Counted from the first letter of the stretch, positions 8,321 to 17,180 are shown. The stretch: DNA of 64,000 bases from CAVQCJ01 sp963711005 (GCA_963711005.1 CAVQCJ010000002.1:682001-746000), one strand, 5' to 3'. Numbers and translations are program-made. The notes: a model not told the origin generated them from the letters alone.

Positions 8321-8887
8321 TCACCCCTGGGGCAGGACGGCCAGGATTCGCTCCGTCACCTCGTCGACCGGTCCCATGCCGTCCACGCGGTGCAGGATGC
8401 CGCGCCGTTCGTACTGCTCGGCCAGCGGCGCCGTGTGCTCGTGGAACACTTCGAGCCGCTTGCGGATGATCGCCTCGGTGTCGTCGGCCCGGCCCTCCAG
8501 GGCCCCGCGCCCGAGCAGCCGCTTCACGACCTCCTCGGTGTCGGTGACCAGCTCGATCACCGCCTCCAGCCGTTCATCGAGGTCGGCCAGCATCCCGTCC
8601 AGCTCGGCGACCTGGGCCGGGGTGCGCGGGTAGCCGTCCAGCAGGAACCCGGGCTCGCAGTCCGGCTGGGCCACCCGGTCGCGCACCATCGCGTTCGTCA
8701 CGGAGTCGGGGACGTAGTCGCCGGCGTCCATGTAGCGCTGCGCCTCAAGGCCCAGCGGCGTGCCCTGCGAGACGTTGGCGCGGAAGATGTCCCCCGTCGA
8801 GATGGCCGGCACCCCCAGACGCGCGGAAACCTGCCTGGCCTGGGTGCCTTTCCCCGCACCGGGGGGTCCCAGCAGGACCAGGCGCAT
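8321..8887 (-). CDS. adk: adenylate kinase
   Basis: Interconverts ATP+AMP and 2 ADP. The 188-residue protein shows the P-loop GPPGAGKGTQ, the AMP-binding STGDIFRANV, FLLDGYPRTPAQ and a short LID (GRGALEGRADDTEA), the lidless-zinc short form common in actinobacteria. ATG at 8887 overlaps the secY stop (TGATG), indicating translational coupling in the spc operon. Confidence 0.96.
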   Translation of the reverse strand: MRLVLLGPPGAGKGTQARQVSARLGVPAISTGDIFRANVSQGTPLGLEAQRYMDAGDYVPDSVTNAMVRDRVAQPDCEPGFLLDGYPRTPAQVAELDGMLADLDERLEAVIELVTDTEEVVKRLLGRGALEGRADDTEAIIRKRLEVFHEHTAPLAEQYERRGILHRVDGMGPVDEVTERILAVLPQG

Positions 8888-10197
8888 CAGCGCAGGAACC
8901 CTTCGTAGTTGCGCTGCTGCAGCTGGCTCTCGATCTGCTTCACCGTGTCCAGACCGACGCCGACCATGATCAGGATGCTCGTGCCGCCGAACGGGAACTG
9001 GCCGCTGGCGCCGAGCAGGGCCAGCGCGAAGATCGGCAGCACGGCGATGATGCCGAGGTAGACCGACCCGACCAGGGTCAGGCGGGACAGCACGTAGTCG
9101 AGGTACTCCGCGGTCGGCCGGCCGGCCCGGATCCCGGGGATGAAACCGCCGTACTTCTTCATGTTGTCGGCGACCTCCTCCGGGTTGAAGGTGATCGCCA
9201 CGTAGAAGTAGCAGAAGAACATGACGAGCCCGAAGTACACCGCGATGTACAGCGGGTGCGCCCCGCCGTTCTTCACGAAGTTGGTCTGCACCCACTCTGC
9301 CCAGCCCACCGGGTTGTTGGGGTTGCCGAACAGCTGGACCATCAGCGTGGGTATGTACAGCAGCGACGAAGCGAAGATCACCGGGATGACGCCGGCCATG
9401 TTGACCTTGAGCGGGATGTACGTCGACGATCCGCCGTACATCCGCCGGCCGACCATCCGTTTCGCATACTGGACCGGGATCCGCCGCTGCGCCTGCTCGA
9501 TGAAGATGACCAGCGTGACCAGCGCGAGACCGAGGGCGAGCACCACGCCGAAGGTGAAGGAGCCCTTGCTCTGGTAGATCGCCCACACCGACGCGGGGAA
9601 CCGGGCGATGATCGAGGTGAAGATCAGGATCGACATGCCGTTGCCGATGCCCCGGTCGGTGACGAGCTCGCCGAGCCACATGATCACCGCGGTGCCGGCC
9701 GTCATGGTCAGCACCATCGTGGTGATGACCGCGATCGACTGGTTCGGGATCAGGTCCTGGTTACAGCCTTGGAACAGCCGGCCGGGGTCGCGGGCGACCG
9801 AGATCAGTGCCGTCGACTGGAGCACGGCGAGCCCGACGGTGAGGTACCGCGTGTACTGGGTCAGCCTGGCCGTCCCGGCCTGACCCTCCTTCTTGAGCGC
9901 CTCGAACCGCGGGATCACCACGGTGAGCAGCTGCACGATGATGCTCGAGGTGATGTACGGCATGATCCCGAGCGCGAAGATCGACAGCTGCAGCAGCGCC
10001 CCGCCGCTGAAGAGGTTGATCAGCCCGTACAGCGAGTTGTTGGCGGTCTCGTCGAGGCAGGTCTTGATCGCGGTGTAGCTGACGCCGGGGGTCGGGATGA
10101 CCGAGCCGAGCCGGAACAGGGTGATGACGCCCAGCGTGAACAGCAGCTTCTTGCGCAGGTCAGGCGTCCGGAACGCCTGGGCGAACGCGCGTAGCAC
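8887..10197 (-). CDS. secY: preprotein translocase subunit SecY
   Basis: Channel subunit of the SecYEG translocon in the cytoplasmic membrane. The 436-residue protein has about ten hydrophobic segments and the SecY motifs GIMPYITSSIIVQLL, GELVTDRGIGNGMSILIF and PVIFASSLLYIP. The GTG at 10197 is chosen because an AGGAGGTCCCA ribosome-binding site stands immediately upstream and the protein begins LRAFAQAFRTPDLRKK. The 159-base gap to rplO holds no gene; its strong binding site may allow SecY levels to differ from the ribosomal genes. Confidence 0.96.
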   Translation of the reverse strand: MLRAFAQAFRTPDLRKKLLFTLGVITLFRLGSVIPTPGVSYTAIKTCLDETANNSLYGLINLFSGGALLQLSIFALGIMPYITSSIIVQLLTVVIPRFEALKKEGQAGTARLTQYTRYLTVGLAVLQSTALISVARDPGRLFQGCNQDLIPNQSIAVITTMVLTMTAGTAVIMWLGELVTDRGIGNGMSILIFTSIIARFPASVWAIYQSKGSFTFGVVLALGLALVTLVIFIEQAQRRIPVQYAKRMVGRRMYGGSSTYIPLKVNMAGVIPVIFASSLLYIPTLMVQLFGNPNNPVGWAEWVQTNFVKNGGAHPLYIAVYFGLVMFFCYFYVAITFNPEEVADNMKKYGGFIPGIRAGRPTAEYLDYVLSRLTLVGSVYLGIIAVLPIFALALLGASGQFPFGGTSILIMVGVGLDTVKQIESQLQQRNYEGFLR

Positions 10198-10356
10198 TGG
10201 GACCTCCTGCTCGGCACCTGGGGCTGGTGTGCCGGGTGGTCGGACGGGCGGCACGCTGGTCGCGGCAGCCGAAGGGACGATAACAGCCGCCGGGGCCGGC
10301 TCCGCGGCCCGGAACGACCCGGGCCGACCGTGCCGGCCGCACGGCGGCCAGGCCGG

Positions 10357-10797
10357 CTACACCCGGGTCACGGACCCGCCGGCGGCTTCGATCTTCTCCT
10401 GGGCGGTCCGGGAGAACTTGTGCACGCTGACCTGCAGCGGGACCGAGATCTCCCCGTTCCCGAGCACCTTGACCAGCTCGCCGGCCCGCACGGCGCCCTT
10501 GGCCGCCAGGTCGACGACCGTGACCTCGCCGCCGGCCGGGTACAGCTCGGCCAGCCGGGCCAGGTTCACGACCTGGTACTCGACGCGGTTGGGGTTCGTG
10601 AAGCCTCTGAGCTTGGGCAGCCGCATGTGCAGCGGCATCTGCCCGCCCTCGAACCGGTCCGGCACCTGGTAGCGGGCCTTGGTGCCCTTGGTGCCGCGAC
10701 CGGCGGTCTTGCCCTTGGAGCCCTCGCCACGACCGACCCGGTTCTTGGCCGTCTTGGCGCCCTGGGCCGGACGCAGGTGGTGGACCTTGAGCGCCAT
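10357..10797 (-). CDS. rplO: 50S ribosomal protein L15
   Basis: L15 of the large subunit. The 146-residue protein begins MALKVHHLRPAQGAK and has the glycine-rich RVGRGEGSKGKTAGRGTKG stretch and the C-terminal KFSRTAQEKIEAAGGS motif. ATG at 10797 lies 2 bases after the rpmD stop. Followed by a 159-base gap before secY. Confidence 0.97.
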   Translation of the reverse strand: MALKVHHLRPAQGAKTAKNRVGRGEGSKGKTAGRGTKGTKARYQVPDRFEGGQMPLHMRLPKLRGFTNPNRVEYQVVNLARLAELYPAGGEVTVVDLAAKGAVRAGELVKVLGNGEISVPLQVSVHKFSRTAQEKIEAAGGSVTRV

Positions 10798-10799
10798 GG

Positions 10800-10982
10800 C
10801 TACTCGACCTCCTCGACCGTGACGAGGTGCGCCACGGCGTTGACCATGCCGCGGATCTCGGGGCGGTCTTCCTTCACGACGACGTCGTGCATCCGCTTGA
10901 GGCCCAGCGAGCGAAGGGTGTCGCGCTGGCCCTGGGTGCCCCCGATCGGCGAGCGCGTCTGGGTGACCTTCAGGCGGCCCAT
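10800..10982 (-). CDS. rpmD: 50S ribosomal protein L30
   Basis: A 60-residue L30: MGRLKVTQTRSPIG, the LGLKRMHDVVVKED segment and GMVNAVAHLVTVEEV. ATG at 10982 overlaps the rpsE stop (TGATG), so translation is coupled. The longer in-frame reading into rpsE is not used. Confidence 0.96.
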   Translation of the reverse strand: MGRLKVTQTRSPIGGTQGQRDTLRSLGLKRMHDVVVKEDRPEIRGMVNAVAHLVTVEEVE

Positions 10983-11590
10983 CAGCTGCCACCTCCCGCG
11001 GCCCTGGCGCGCAGCAGCGCCGGCGGCGCGACGTCCTCGATCGGCAGGCCGCGGCGGCTGGCCACCGACTCCGGCCGCTCGAGGGCACGCAGCGCCGCGA
11101 CCGTCGCGTGGACGACGTTGATCGCGTTGTCCGAACCGAGCGACTTGCTCAGCACGTCGTGGATCCCGGCGCACTCGAGCACGGCGCGGACCGGGCCGCC
11201 GGCGATGACGCCGGTACCGGGCGACGCCGGACGCAGCAGCACCACACCGGCCGCCTTCTCGCCCTGGACCGGGTGCGGGATCGTGCCCTGGATCCGCGGA
11301 ACCTTGAAGAAGGACTTCTTGGCCTCCTCGACGCCCTTGGCGATCGCGGCGGGCACCTCCTTGGCCTTGCCGTAGCCGACACCGACCGTCCCGTCGCCGT
11401 CGCCGACGACGACCAGCGCGGTGAAGCTGAAGCGCCGGCCACCCTTGACGACCTTGGCGACGCGGTTGATCGCGACCACCCGCTCGACGTACGCGGTCTT
11501 CTCGGCGCCGGGCTGCGAACGGTCGCCTCGACGGTTGTCGCGACGCTCGCCCGAGCCGGCCCCGCCACCGCGGCGCTGGGGTGCAGCCAT
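10982..11590 (-). CDS. rpsE: 30S ribosomal protein S5
   Basis: S5 of the 30S body, involved in decoding fidelity and mRNA unwinding. The 202-residue protein has a Gly/Arg-rich N-terminal extension of about 30 residues, then ERVVAINRVAKVVKGGRRFSF, the VGVGYGKAKEVPAAI loop and GGPVRAVLECAGIHDVLSK. It lies 58 bases downstream of rplR. Confidence 0.97.
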   Translation of the reverse strand: MAAPQRRGGGAGSGERRDNRRGDRSQPGAEKTAYVERVVAINRVAKVVKGGRRFSFTALVVVGDGDGTVGVGYGKAKEVPAAIAKGVEEAKKSFFKVPRIQGTIPHPVQGEKAAGVVLLRPASPGTGVIAGGPVRAVLECAGIHDVLSKSLGSDNAINVVHATVAALRALERPESVASRRGLPIEDVAPPALLRARAAGGGS

Positions 11591-11648
11591 TACCGGTCCC
11601 TCTCAGTCCTGTTGATCGTGCCTGCCCTGCTCGTGCCGGTCCGGGTGC

Positions 11649-12044
11649 TCACAACGACAGCCCACCTTCGCGGGCGCCGTCGGCGATGGCCGCGACCCGG
11701 CCGTGGTAGCGGTTCCCGCCACGGTCGAAGACGACCTGCTCGACGCCGGCCGCCTTGGCGCGGGCGGCCACCAGCTCGCCGACCCTGCGAGCCTTCGCGG
11801 TCTTGTCCGTGCCGGCCGTGCGCAGGTCCGCCTCCATCGTCGAGGCGGACGCCAGCGTGCGGCCCGACCCGTCGTCGACGACCTGGACGAACACGTGCCG
11901 GCTCGACCGGGTCACGACCAGGCGCGGCCTGGCGGCCGAACCCTCGACCTTCTTGCGCACCCGCAGGTGCCGGCGACGGCGGCCCACGGTGCGCGGGTCG
12001 GTCTTGCTCCCGCTCAGCTTGGTCCCGACAGCTGTGCTCGGCAT
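11649..12044 (-). CDS. rplR: 50S ribosomal protein L18
   Basis: L18 binds 5S rRNA in the central protuberance. The 131-residue protein contains RRRHLRVRKKVEGSAARPRL, VTRSSRHVFVQVVDD and the C-terminal FDRGGNRYHGRVAAIADGAREGGL. It starts 2 bases after the rplF stop in the spc operon. Confidence 0.97.
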   Translation of the reverse strand: MPSTAVGTKLSGSKTDPRTVGRRRRHLRVRKKVEGSAARPRLVVTRSSRHVFVQVVDDGSGRTLASASTMEADLRTAGTDKTAKARRVGELVAARAKAAGVEQVVFDRGGNRYHGRVAAIADGAREGGLSL

Positions 12045-12046
12045 GT

Positions 12047-12586
12047 CTACTTCCCAGCCTTTCCGACCTTGCGCCGCACGACCTCGCCGGAGTACCGGAT
12101 GCCCTTGCCCTTGTACGGCTCGGGCTTGCGCAGCTTGCGGATGTTCGCGGCGACCTCGCCGACCTGCTGCTTGTCGATCCCGACGACGGTCAGCCGGGTG
12201 GGGCTGTCGACCGTGAACGAGATCCCGGCCGGCGCGTCCACCTGGATCGAGTGGCTGTAGCCGAGGGCGAACTCCAGGCCCTCGCCCTTGGGCTGCACCC
12301 GGTAGCCGACCCCGACGATCTCCAGGCTCTTGGTGAACCCGGTGGTCACGCCGGTCACCATGTTGGCGATCAGCGTCCTGGTCAGACCGTGCAGCGAGCG
12401 GCTGGCCCGCTCGTCGTCGGGGCGGGACACCGCGAGGGTGCCGTCCTCGGCCTTCTCCACCGTGATCGGGGGCACGACGGTGAGGGCCAGCTCCCCCTTG
12501 GGCCCCTTGACCCGGACGTCACGGCCGTCGATGGCGACGTCGACACCGGCCGGGACGGGGATGGGCATGCGTCCGATTCGCGACAT
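12047..12586 (-). CDS. rplF: 50S ribosomal protein L6
   Basis: L6, two tandem similar domains near the factor-binding site. The 179-residue protein starts MSRIGRMPIPVPAGVDV and ends with the L6 signature PEPYKGKGIRYSGEVVRRKVGKAGK. ATG at 12586; 17 bases downstream of rpsH. Confidence 0.97.
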   Translation of the reverse strand: MSRIGRMPIPVPAGVDVAIDGRDVRVKGPKGELALTVVPPITVEKAEDGTLAVSRPDDERASRSLHGLTRTLIANMVTGVTTGFTKSLEIVGVGYRVQPKGEGLEFALGYSHSIQVDAPAGISFTVDSPTRLTVVGIDKQQVGEVAANIRKLRKPEPYKGKGIRYSGEVVRRKVGKAGK

Positions 12587-12603
12587 GACTGTTCCTCCTC
12601 CCG

Positions 12604-13008
12604 CTACCAGACGTAGGCGAGGACTTCCCCACCTACGCCCTTCTTGGCCGCCTGCCGGTCGGTCAGCAGTCCCGTCGACGTCGAGATGATCGCGACGCCC
12701 AGGCCGCCGAGGACCTTGGGCAGCGAGGTCGACTTCGCGTAGACGCGCAGCCCGGGCTTGGACACCCGGCGCACGCCCGCGATGGAACGCTCGCGGTTCG
12801 GGCCGTACTTGAGGTCGAGCACGAGCGTGCGGCCCACACCGTCCTCGTTGTCGTCGACGTGCCAGCCGGCGATGTAGCCCTCCTGCTGGAGGATCTCGGC
12901 GATGCGCGTCTTCAACGTGCTGGACGGCATGCTGACGGTGTCGTGGTACGCCTGGTTGGCGTTGCGCACGCGCGTCAGCATGTCCGCGATCGGGTCGGTC
13001 ATCGTCAT
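12604..13008 (-). CDS. rpsH: 30S ribosomal protein S8
   Basis: S8 binds the central domain of 16S rRNA and, in enterobacteria, autoregulates the spc operon. The 134-residue protein begins MTMTDPIADMLTRVRNAN and ends ISTSTGLLTDRQAAKKGVGGEVLAYVW, full length. A second ATG two codons in is possible. It lies 70 bases downstream of rpsN. Confidence 0.97.
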   Translation of the reverse strand: MTMTDPIADMLTRVRNANQAYHDTVSMPSSTLKTRIAEILQQEGYIAGWHVDDNEDGVGRTLVLDLKYGPNRERSIAGVRRVSKPGLRVYAKSTSLPKVLGGLGVAIISTSTGLLTDRQAAKKGVGGEVLAYVW

Positions 13009-13078
13009 GGTTGGCCAGTGGCCTTTCTCGTCGTGGTTTCCCCGGTCACCAGGGCCGGGGACCTGCGGCGTGGGGTGG

Positions 13079-13264
13079 TTACCAGCTGCTCTTGGTGATG
13101 CCGGGGAGCTCGCCGCGGTGGGCCATCTCCCGCAGGCAGATGCGGCAGAGCCCGAACTTGCGGTACACCGAGTGCGGGCGGCCGCAGCGGCTGCACCGGG
13201 TGTAGCCGCGGACGGCGAACTTCGGCTTGCGCGCCGCCTTGTTGACCAGTGCCTTCTTCGCCAC
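13079..13264 (-). CDS. rpsN: 30S ribosomal protein S14 type Z
   Basis: A 61-residue zinc-binding S14. CxxC pairs Cys24/Cys27 and Cys40/Cys43 (RCSRCGRPHSVYRKFGLCRICLRE) are complete. It lies 3 bases after rplE in the spc operon. A zinc-free paralogue, common in actinobacteria, would be elsewhere. Confidence 0.97.
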   Translation of the reverse strand: MAKKALVNKAARKPKFAVRGYTRCSRCGRPHSVYRKFGLCRICLREMAHRGELPGITKSSW

Positions 13265-13267
13265 GGT

Positions 13268-13849
13268 TCAGCTCTCCTTGAAGGGGAAGCCGAGTGCCGT
13301 GAGCAGCGCCCGCCCCTCGTCGTCGGTGGTGGCGGTGGTCACCACGGTGATGTCCATGCCACGCACCCGGTCGGTCTTGTCCTGGTCGATCTCGTGGAAC
13401 ATGGCCTGCTCGGTGAGACCGAACGTGTAGTTGCCGCGGCCGTCGAACTGACCGGGGTTGAGGCCGCGGAAGTCGCGGATGCGAGGCAGCGCGACGGTGA
13501 GCAGCCGGTCCAGGAACTCCCACATCCGGTCGCCGCGCAGCGTCACGTGCGCGCCGATCGGCATGCCCTCGCGCAGCTTGAACTGCGCGATGGACTTGCG
13601 GGCCTTCGTGACGGACGGCTTCTGGCCGGTGATCGCGGCCAGGTCCTTGACCGCGCCGTCGATCAGCTTGGAGTCGCGGGCGGCCTCGCCGACGCCCATG
13701 TTGACCACGATCTTGGTCAGGCCCGGGACCTGCATCACGTTGCCGTAGCCGAACTGCTCGCGCAGCCCGGCCACGATCTCGTCGCGGTAGCGCTGCTTGA
13801 GCCGGGGCAGGGTGCGCTCGGTGGCGCCGGCCGTGCTGGTCGTCGTCAT
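13268..13849 (-). CDS. rplE: 50S ribosomal protein L5
   Basis: L5 binds 5S rRNA and contacts P-site tRNA. The 193-residue protein has a short variable N-terminus, then LKQRYRDEIVAGLREQFGY, VMQVPGLTKIVVNMGVGEA, LRGDRMWEFLDRLL and a Thr-rich C-terminus (MDITVVTTATTDDE). Its ATG at 13849 overlaps the rplX stop. Confidence 0.97.
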   Translation of the reverse strand: MTTTSTAGATERTLPRLKQRYRDEIVAGLREQFGYGNVMQVPGLTKIVVNMGVGEAARDSKLIDGAVKDLAAITGQKPSVTKARKSIAQFKLREGMPIGAHVTLRGDRMWEFLDRLLTVALPRIRDFRGLNPGQFDGRGNYTFGLTEQAMFHEIDQDKTDRVRGMDITVVTTATTDDEGRALLTALGFPFKES

Positions 13850-14181
13850 CAGATGTCCTCACCGGTGCGTCGCGAGACGCGCGTCTTCGTGCCGTCCTCG
13901 TCGACTCGGAAGCCCACCCGGGTGCCGACCTTCTTGCCCTCGGCCTCGACCACGGGCATCACGTTGGAGACGTGGATCGGTGCCTCCTGCGTGACGATCC
14001 CGCCGGTCTTGGCGCCGCGGGTCGTCTGGCCGATCTTGGTGTGCTTGCGGATGCGGTTGACCCCCTCGACGAGCACGCGCTGCTCGCGCGGGTAGGCGGC
14101 GATGACCTTGCCGGTCACGCCGCGGTCCTTGCCGCTGATGATGAGGACGGTGTCGCCCTTCTTCACGTGCATCTTCGCCAT
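13849..14181 (-). CDS. rplX: 50S ribosomal protein L24
   Basis: L24, an early assembly protein near the exit tunnel. The 110-residue protein carries the KOW motif KKGDTVLIISGKDRGVTGKV and EGVNRIRKHTK. It is 3 bases downstream of rplN and overlaps the start of rplE by 1 base. Confidence 0.97.
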   Translation of the reverse strand: MAKMHVKKGDTVLIISGKDRGVTGKVIAAYPREQRVLVEGVNRIRKHTKIGQTTRGAKTGGIVTQEAPIHVSNVMPVVEAEGKKVGTRVGFRVDEDGTKTRVSRRTGEDI

Positions 14182-14184
14182 GGC

Positions 14185-14553
14185 TCAGAGCACCTCCGGG
14201 GCGAGTGAAATGATCTTCATGAACTTCTTGTCGCGCAGCTCGCGGCCCACCGGGCCGAAGATGCGCGTCCCGCGCGGGTCGCCGTCCGGCTTGAGGATCA
14301 CCGCGGCGTTCTCGTCGAAGCGGATGTAGGACCCGTCCGGGCGCCGCCGCTCCTTGGCGGTGCGCACGACCACGGCCTTCACCACGTCGCCCTTCTTGAC
14401 GTTGCCGCCCGGGATGGCGTCCTTGACGGTGGCCACGATGACGTCGCCGATCCCGGCGTAGCGCCGGCCCGAGCCGCCGAGCACCCGGATGCACAAGATC
14501 TCCTTGGCACCGGTGTTGTCAGCGACTCGCAGTCGCGACTCCTGCTGGATCAC
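14185..14553 (-). CDS. rplN: 50S ribosomal protein L14
   Basis: L14, which forms intersubunit bridges with 16S rRNA. The 122-residue protein begins MIQQESRLRVADNTGAKE and ends FMKIISLAPEVL, the standard L14 length and termini. It heads the L14-L24-L5 block, 76 bases after rpsQ. Confidence 0.97.
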   Translation of the reverse strand: MIQQESRLRVADNTGAKEILCIRVLGGSGRRYAGIGDVIVATVKDAIPGGNVKKGDVVKAVVVRTAKERRRPDGSYIRFDENAAVILKPDGDPRGTRIFGPVGRELRDKKFMKIISLAPEVL

Positions 14554-14629
14554 GTCGGTCTCCTGGTTGTCTGTCGGTTCTCGGTGCTCCCGGCCGTTGC
14601 CGGGCCGCCGAGCCTGACGGAACGGTCGG

Positions 14630-14950
14630 TTACTTGGCCTTCTCGAGGATCTCCACGACGCGCCAGCGCTTGGTGGCGCTGAGCGGGCGGGTCTCCATGA
14701 GCAGCACGCGGTCGCCGACCCCGCAGGCGTTGGCCTCGTCGTGGGCCTTCAGCTTGCTGGTGCGGCGGATGACCTTGCCGTACAGGGCGTGCTTGACCCG
14801 GTCCTCGACGGCGACGACGACGGTCTTGTCCATCTTGTCGCTGACCACCAGGCCCTCGCGGGTCTTGCGAAACCCACGGTGCTCGGTCGCGGCGGTGCTG
14901 TCCTGGCTCATGGCGCCCTTCACTGTTCCCTCGGTACTGGTCCCGCTCAT
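14630..14950 (-). CDS. rpsQ: 30S ribosomal protein S17
   Basis: S17, a primary 16S rRNA-binding protein. The 106-residue reading has a 25-residue N-terminal extension before the S17 OB fold (KTREGLVVSDKMDKTVVVAVEDRVKH, CGVGDRVLLMETRPLSATKRW). ATG at 14950 overlaps the rpmC stop (ATGA); a second in-frame ATG about 13 codons in could also serve. Confidence 0.95.
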   Translation of the reverse strand: MSGTSTEGTVKGAMSQDSTAATEHRGFRKTREGLVVSDKMDKTVVVAVEDRVKHALYGKVIRRTSKLKAHDEANACGVGDRVLLMETRPLSATKRWRVVEILEKAK

Positions 14951-15180
14951 GCCGCGCCGTCCTCGGGCTCGGCGGTGATGCCGAGCTCGCGCTCGCGCAT
15001 GACGGTGTAGATACGCGCGATCTCCTTGCGGACCGCACGCAGCCGGCCGTGGCTCTCCAGCTGACCGGTGGCGGCCTGGAACCGGAGGTTGAAGAGCTCC
15101 TTCTTGGCCTCGGTCAGCTTCTCGAGGAGGTCCTCGGACGTCGCGTCGCGCAGCTCGGTGGCCGACGTGGTCGCTGCCAT
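14947..15180 (-). CDS. rpmC: 50S ribosomal protein L29
   Basis: A 77-residue L29 at the tunnel exit, with the helical-hairpin motifs LTEAKKELFNLRFQAATGQL and LRAVRKEIARIYTVMRERE. ATG at 15180 overlaps the rplP stop (TGATG), and its own stop overlaps the rpsQ start: tight translational coupling. Confidence 0.97.
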   Translation of the reverse strand: MAATTSATELRDATSEDLLEKLTEAKKELFNLRFQAATGQLESHGRLRAVRKEIARIYTVMRERELGITAEPEDGAA

Positions 15181-15600
15181 CAGATCTCACCTGCCTCGCG
15201 CCGGACGATCCGGCACTTCATCGGGAGCTTGTGGGCCGCGCGCAGGAGCGCCTCGCGGGCGGTCTTCTCGCTCGGGTACGACAGCTCGAACATCACCCGT
15301 CCCGGCTTGATGTTGGCCACCCACCATTCCGGCGAACCCTTTCCGGAACCCATCCGGGTCTCGGCCGGCTTCTTGGTGATCGGGCGGTCCGGGTAGATGT
15401 TGATCCACACCTTGCCGCCACGCTTGATGTGCCGGGTCATGGCGATACGGGCGGCCTCGATCTGCCGGTTCGTGACGTACGCCGACTCCAGCGCCATCAG
15501 TCCGTACTCGCCGAACGTGACCCTGGTGCCGCCCTTGGCCGCTCCGGAGCGGTTCGGGATGGTGCTGCTTGCGGTGCTTGACCCGTCTGGGGATGAGCAT
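15180..15600 (-). CDS. rplP: 50S ribosomal protein L16 (frameshifted in this sequence)
   Basis: L16 helps form the A-site tRNA pocket. The gene starts at ATG 15600 (MLIPRRVKHRKQHHP, a perfect L16 N-terminus). It then shifts frame at about 15558, where one C too many in CATCCCGAACC turns NRSGAAKGG out of frame. The rest (ALESAYVTNRQIEAARIA through IVRREAGEI) is intact to the stop. Corrected length is 139 residues, as expected. An essential protein with a one-base insertion in a C run is almost certainly a sequence error. A spurious internal ATG at 15497 would give only 105 residues and is not the start. Confidence 0.93.
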
Positions 15601-15605
15601 CGGGG

Positions 15606-16427
15606 TCAGGCCTCCGTTCCGGCCTCGGCGGGGGCCGCGGCCGCCGCCACCTCGACGACCTCGGACGGCGCGTCCTCGGTCACCGCACCGACGGGGGCGC
15701 CGGCCTCACGACCGACCGGGCGGCGCGGGGTACGGCCGGCGGGGCGCGCGCTGCTGCGCGGCGCACCGCGACCCGGGATCTGCACGTCGCGCTCGGCCCT
15801 GCCGCTGATCACGTCGCCCTTGTAGATCCAGACCTTCACGCCGATCCGGCCGAACGTCGTCCTGGCCTCGAAGAAGCCGTAGTCGATGTTGGCGCGCAGC
15901 GTGTGCAGCGGGACCCGGCCCTCGCGGTAGAACTCCGACCGGCTCATCTCGGCGCCGCCGAGGCGACCCGAGCACTGCACCCGGATGCCCTTCGCGCCGG
16001 CCTTCATGGCCGACTGCATGGACTTGCGCATGGCCCGCCGGAAGGAGACCCGGCTGGCGAGCTGCTCGGCCACGCCCTGCGCGACGAGCTGGGCGTCCGT
16101 CTCGGGGTTCTTGACCTCGAGGATGTTCAGCTGGACCTGCTTGCCGGTCAGCTTCTCCAGGTCGCCACGGATGCGGTCGGCCTCCGCGCCGCGGCGGCCG
16201 ATGACGATGCCCGGCCGGGCGGTGTGGATGTCGACGCGGACGCGGTCACGGGTGCGCTCGATCTCGACCCGCGAGATGCCGGCCCGCTCCATGCCCTTGG
16301 TCATCATCTTGCGGATGGCCACGTCTTCCTTGACGTAGTCCTTGTAGAGCTTGTCGGCGTACCACCGGCTCTTGAAGTCGGTGGTGATGCCCAGGCGGAA
16401 CCCGTGCGGGTTGACCTTCTGGCCCAC
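15606..16427 (-). CDS. rpsC: 30S ribosomal protein S3
   Basis: S3 sits at the mRNA entry channel and contributes to helicase activity. The 273-residue protein begins MGQKVNPHGFRLGITTDFKS from a GTG, has the KH-domain motif RPGIVIGRRGAEADRIR and the C-terminal domain VKVWIYKGDVI. The last about 55 residues are an Ala/Pro/Glu-rich tail, longer than in enterobacterial S3. GTG at 16427 overlaps the rplV stop by one base. Confidence 0.97.
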   Translation of the reverse strand: MGQKVNPHGFRLGITTDFKSRWYADKLYKDYVKEDVAIRKMMTKGMERAGISRVEIERTRDRVRVDIHTARPGIVIGRRGAEADRIRGDLEKLTGKQVQLNILEVKNPETDAQLVAQGVAEQLASRVSFRRAMRKSMQSAMKAGAKGIRVQCSGRLGGAEMSRSEFYREGRVPLHTLRANIDYGFFEARTTFGRIGVKVWIYKGDVISGRAERDVQIPGRGAPRSSARPAGRTPRRPVGREAGAPVGAVTEDAPSEVVEVAAAAAPAEAGTEA

Positions 16428-16822
16428 TATCGGGTCCTCCCCTTCTTGGCCGGGGTCGCGGCCGCGACCTCGGTGCTGTCCTTCAGACCCACCACGACGG
16501 TGATGTGGCTGGTCCGCTTGCGGATCCGGTACGCGCGACCCTGCGCGCGCGGGCGGAACCGCTTGAGCGTCGGTCCCTCGTCGACGAACGCCTCGGTGAC
16601 GACCAGGGCGTTCGGGTCGAGATCGTGGTTGTGCTCGGCGTTGGCGACGGCACTGTCCAGCACCTTGCCGACGGTCTCGCCGGCGGCCTGCGGCGCGAAC
16701 TTCAGCAGCGCCTGTGCCTCACCCGTCGGCAGCCCGCGGATGAGGTCCACGACGCGGCGGGCCTTCATCGGCGTGACGCGGACGTACCGCGCGCTCGCCT
16801 TGGCCGTGCGCTGGGCTTCCAT
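16427..16822 (-). CDS. rplV: 50S ribosomal protein L22
   Basis: L22 lines the exit tunnel and is a macrolide-related site. The 131-residue protein has ARYVRVTPMKARRVVDLIRG and the long hairpin ending KRFRPRAQGRAYRIRKRTSHITVVV. It follows rpsS with a 64-base gap. Confidence 0.97.
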   Translation of the reverse strand: MEAQRTAKASARYVRVTPMKARRVVDLIRGLPTGEAQALLKFAPQAAGETVGKVLDSAVANAEHNHDLDPNALVVTEAFVDEGPTLKRFRPRAQGRAYRIRKRTSHITVVVGLKDSTEVAAATPAKKGRTR

Positions 16823-16886
16823 CGCTGTCCCCTTGCTCGTTCGTCTGTGTGTAGAAGGTCTGTGTGTCGAGGTCGTGTCCGCCGCG

Positions 16887-17168
16887 CTAGCGGCGACGGG
16901 CCTTGCGGTCGTCCTTCTCGTGCCCGCGGAACGTCCGGGTGGGCGCGAACTCGCCGAGCTTGTGGCCGACCATCGAGTCGGTCACGAACACCGGAACGTG
17001 CTTGCGGCCGTCGTGCACCGCGATCGTGTGGCCGATCATGGCCGGCACGATCATGGAGCGGCGGGACCACGTCTTGATGACGTTGTGGGTGCCCTTGTCG
17101 TTCTGCCCGTCCACCTTCTTGATCAGGTGGTCGTCGACGAAGGGGCCCTTCTTCAGGCTGCGCGGCAT
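16887..17168 (-). CDS. rpsS: 30S ribosomal protein S19
   Basis: S19 of the 30S head. The 93-residue protein shows MPRSLKKGPFVDDHLIKKV, RRSMIVPAMIGHTIAVHDGRKHVPV and GHKLGEFAPTRTFRGH. ATG at 17168 lies 12 bases downstream of rplB. Confidence 0.97.
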   Translation of the reverse strand: MPRSLKKGPFVDDHLIKKVDGQNDKGTHNVIKTWSRRSMIVPAMIGHTIAVHDGRKHVPVFVTDSMVGHKLGEFAPTRTFRGHEKDDRKARRR

Positions 17169-17180
17169 CTGCGACGGCTC

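Noticed and set aside
15180..15497. rplP as a 105-residue gene starting at 15497
   Set aside because: The missing N-terminus is present upstream in another frame (MLIPRRVKHRKQHHP), separated by a one-base insertion.
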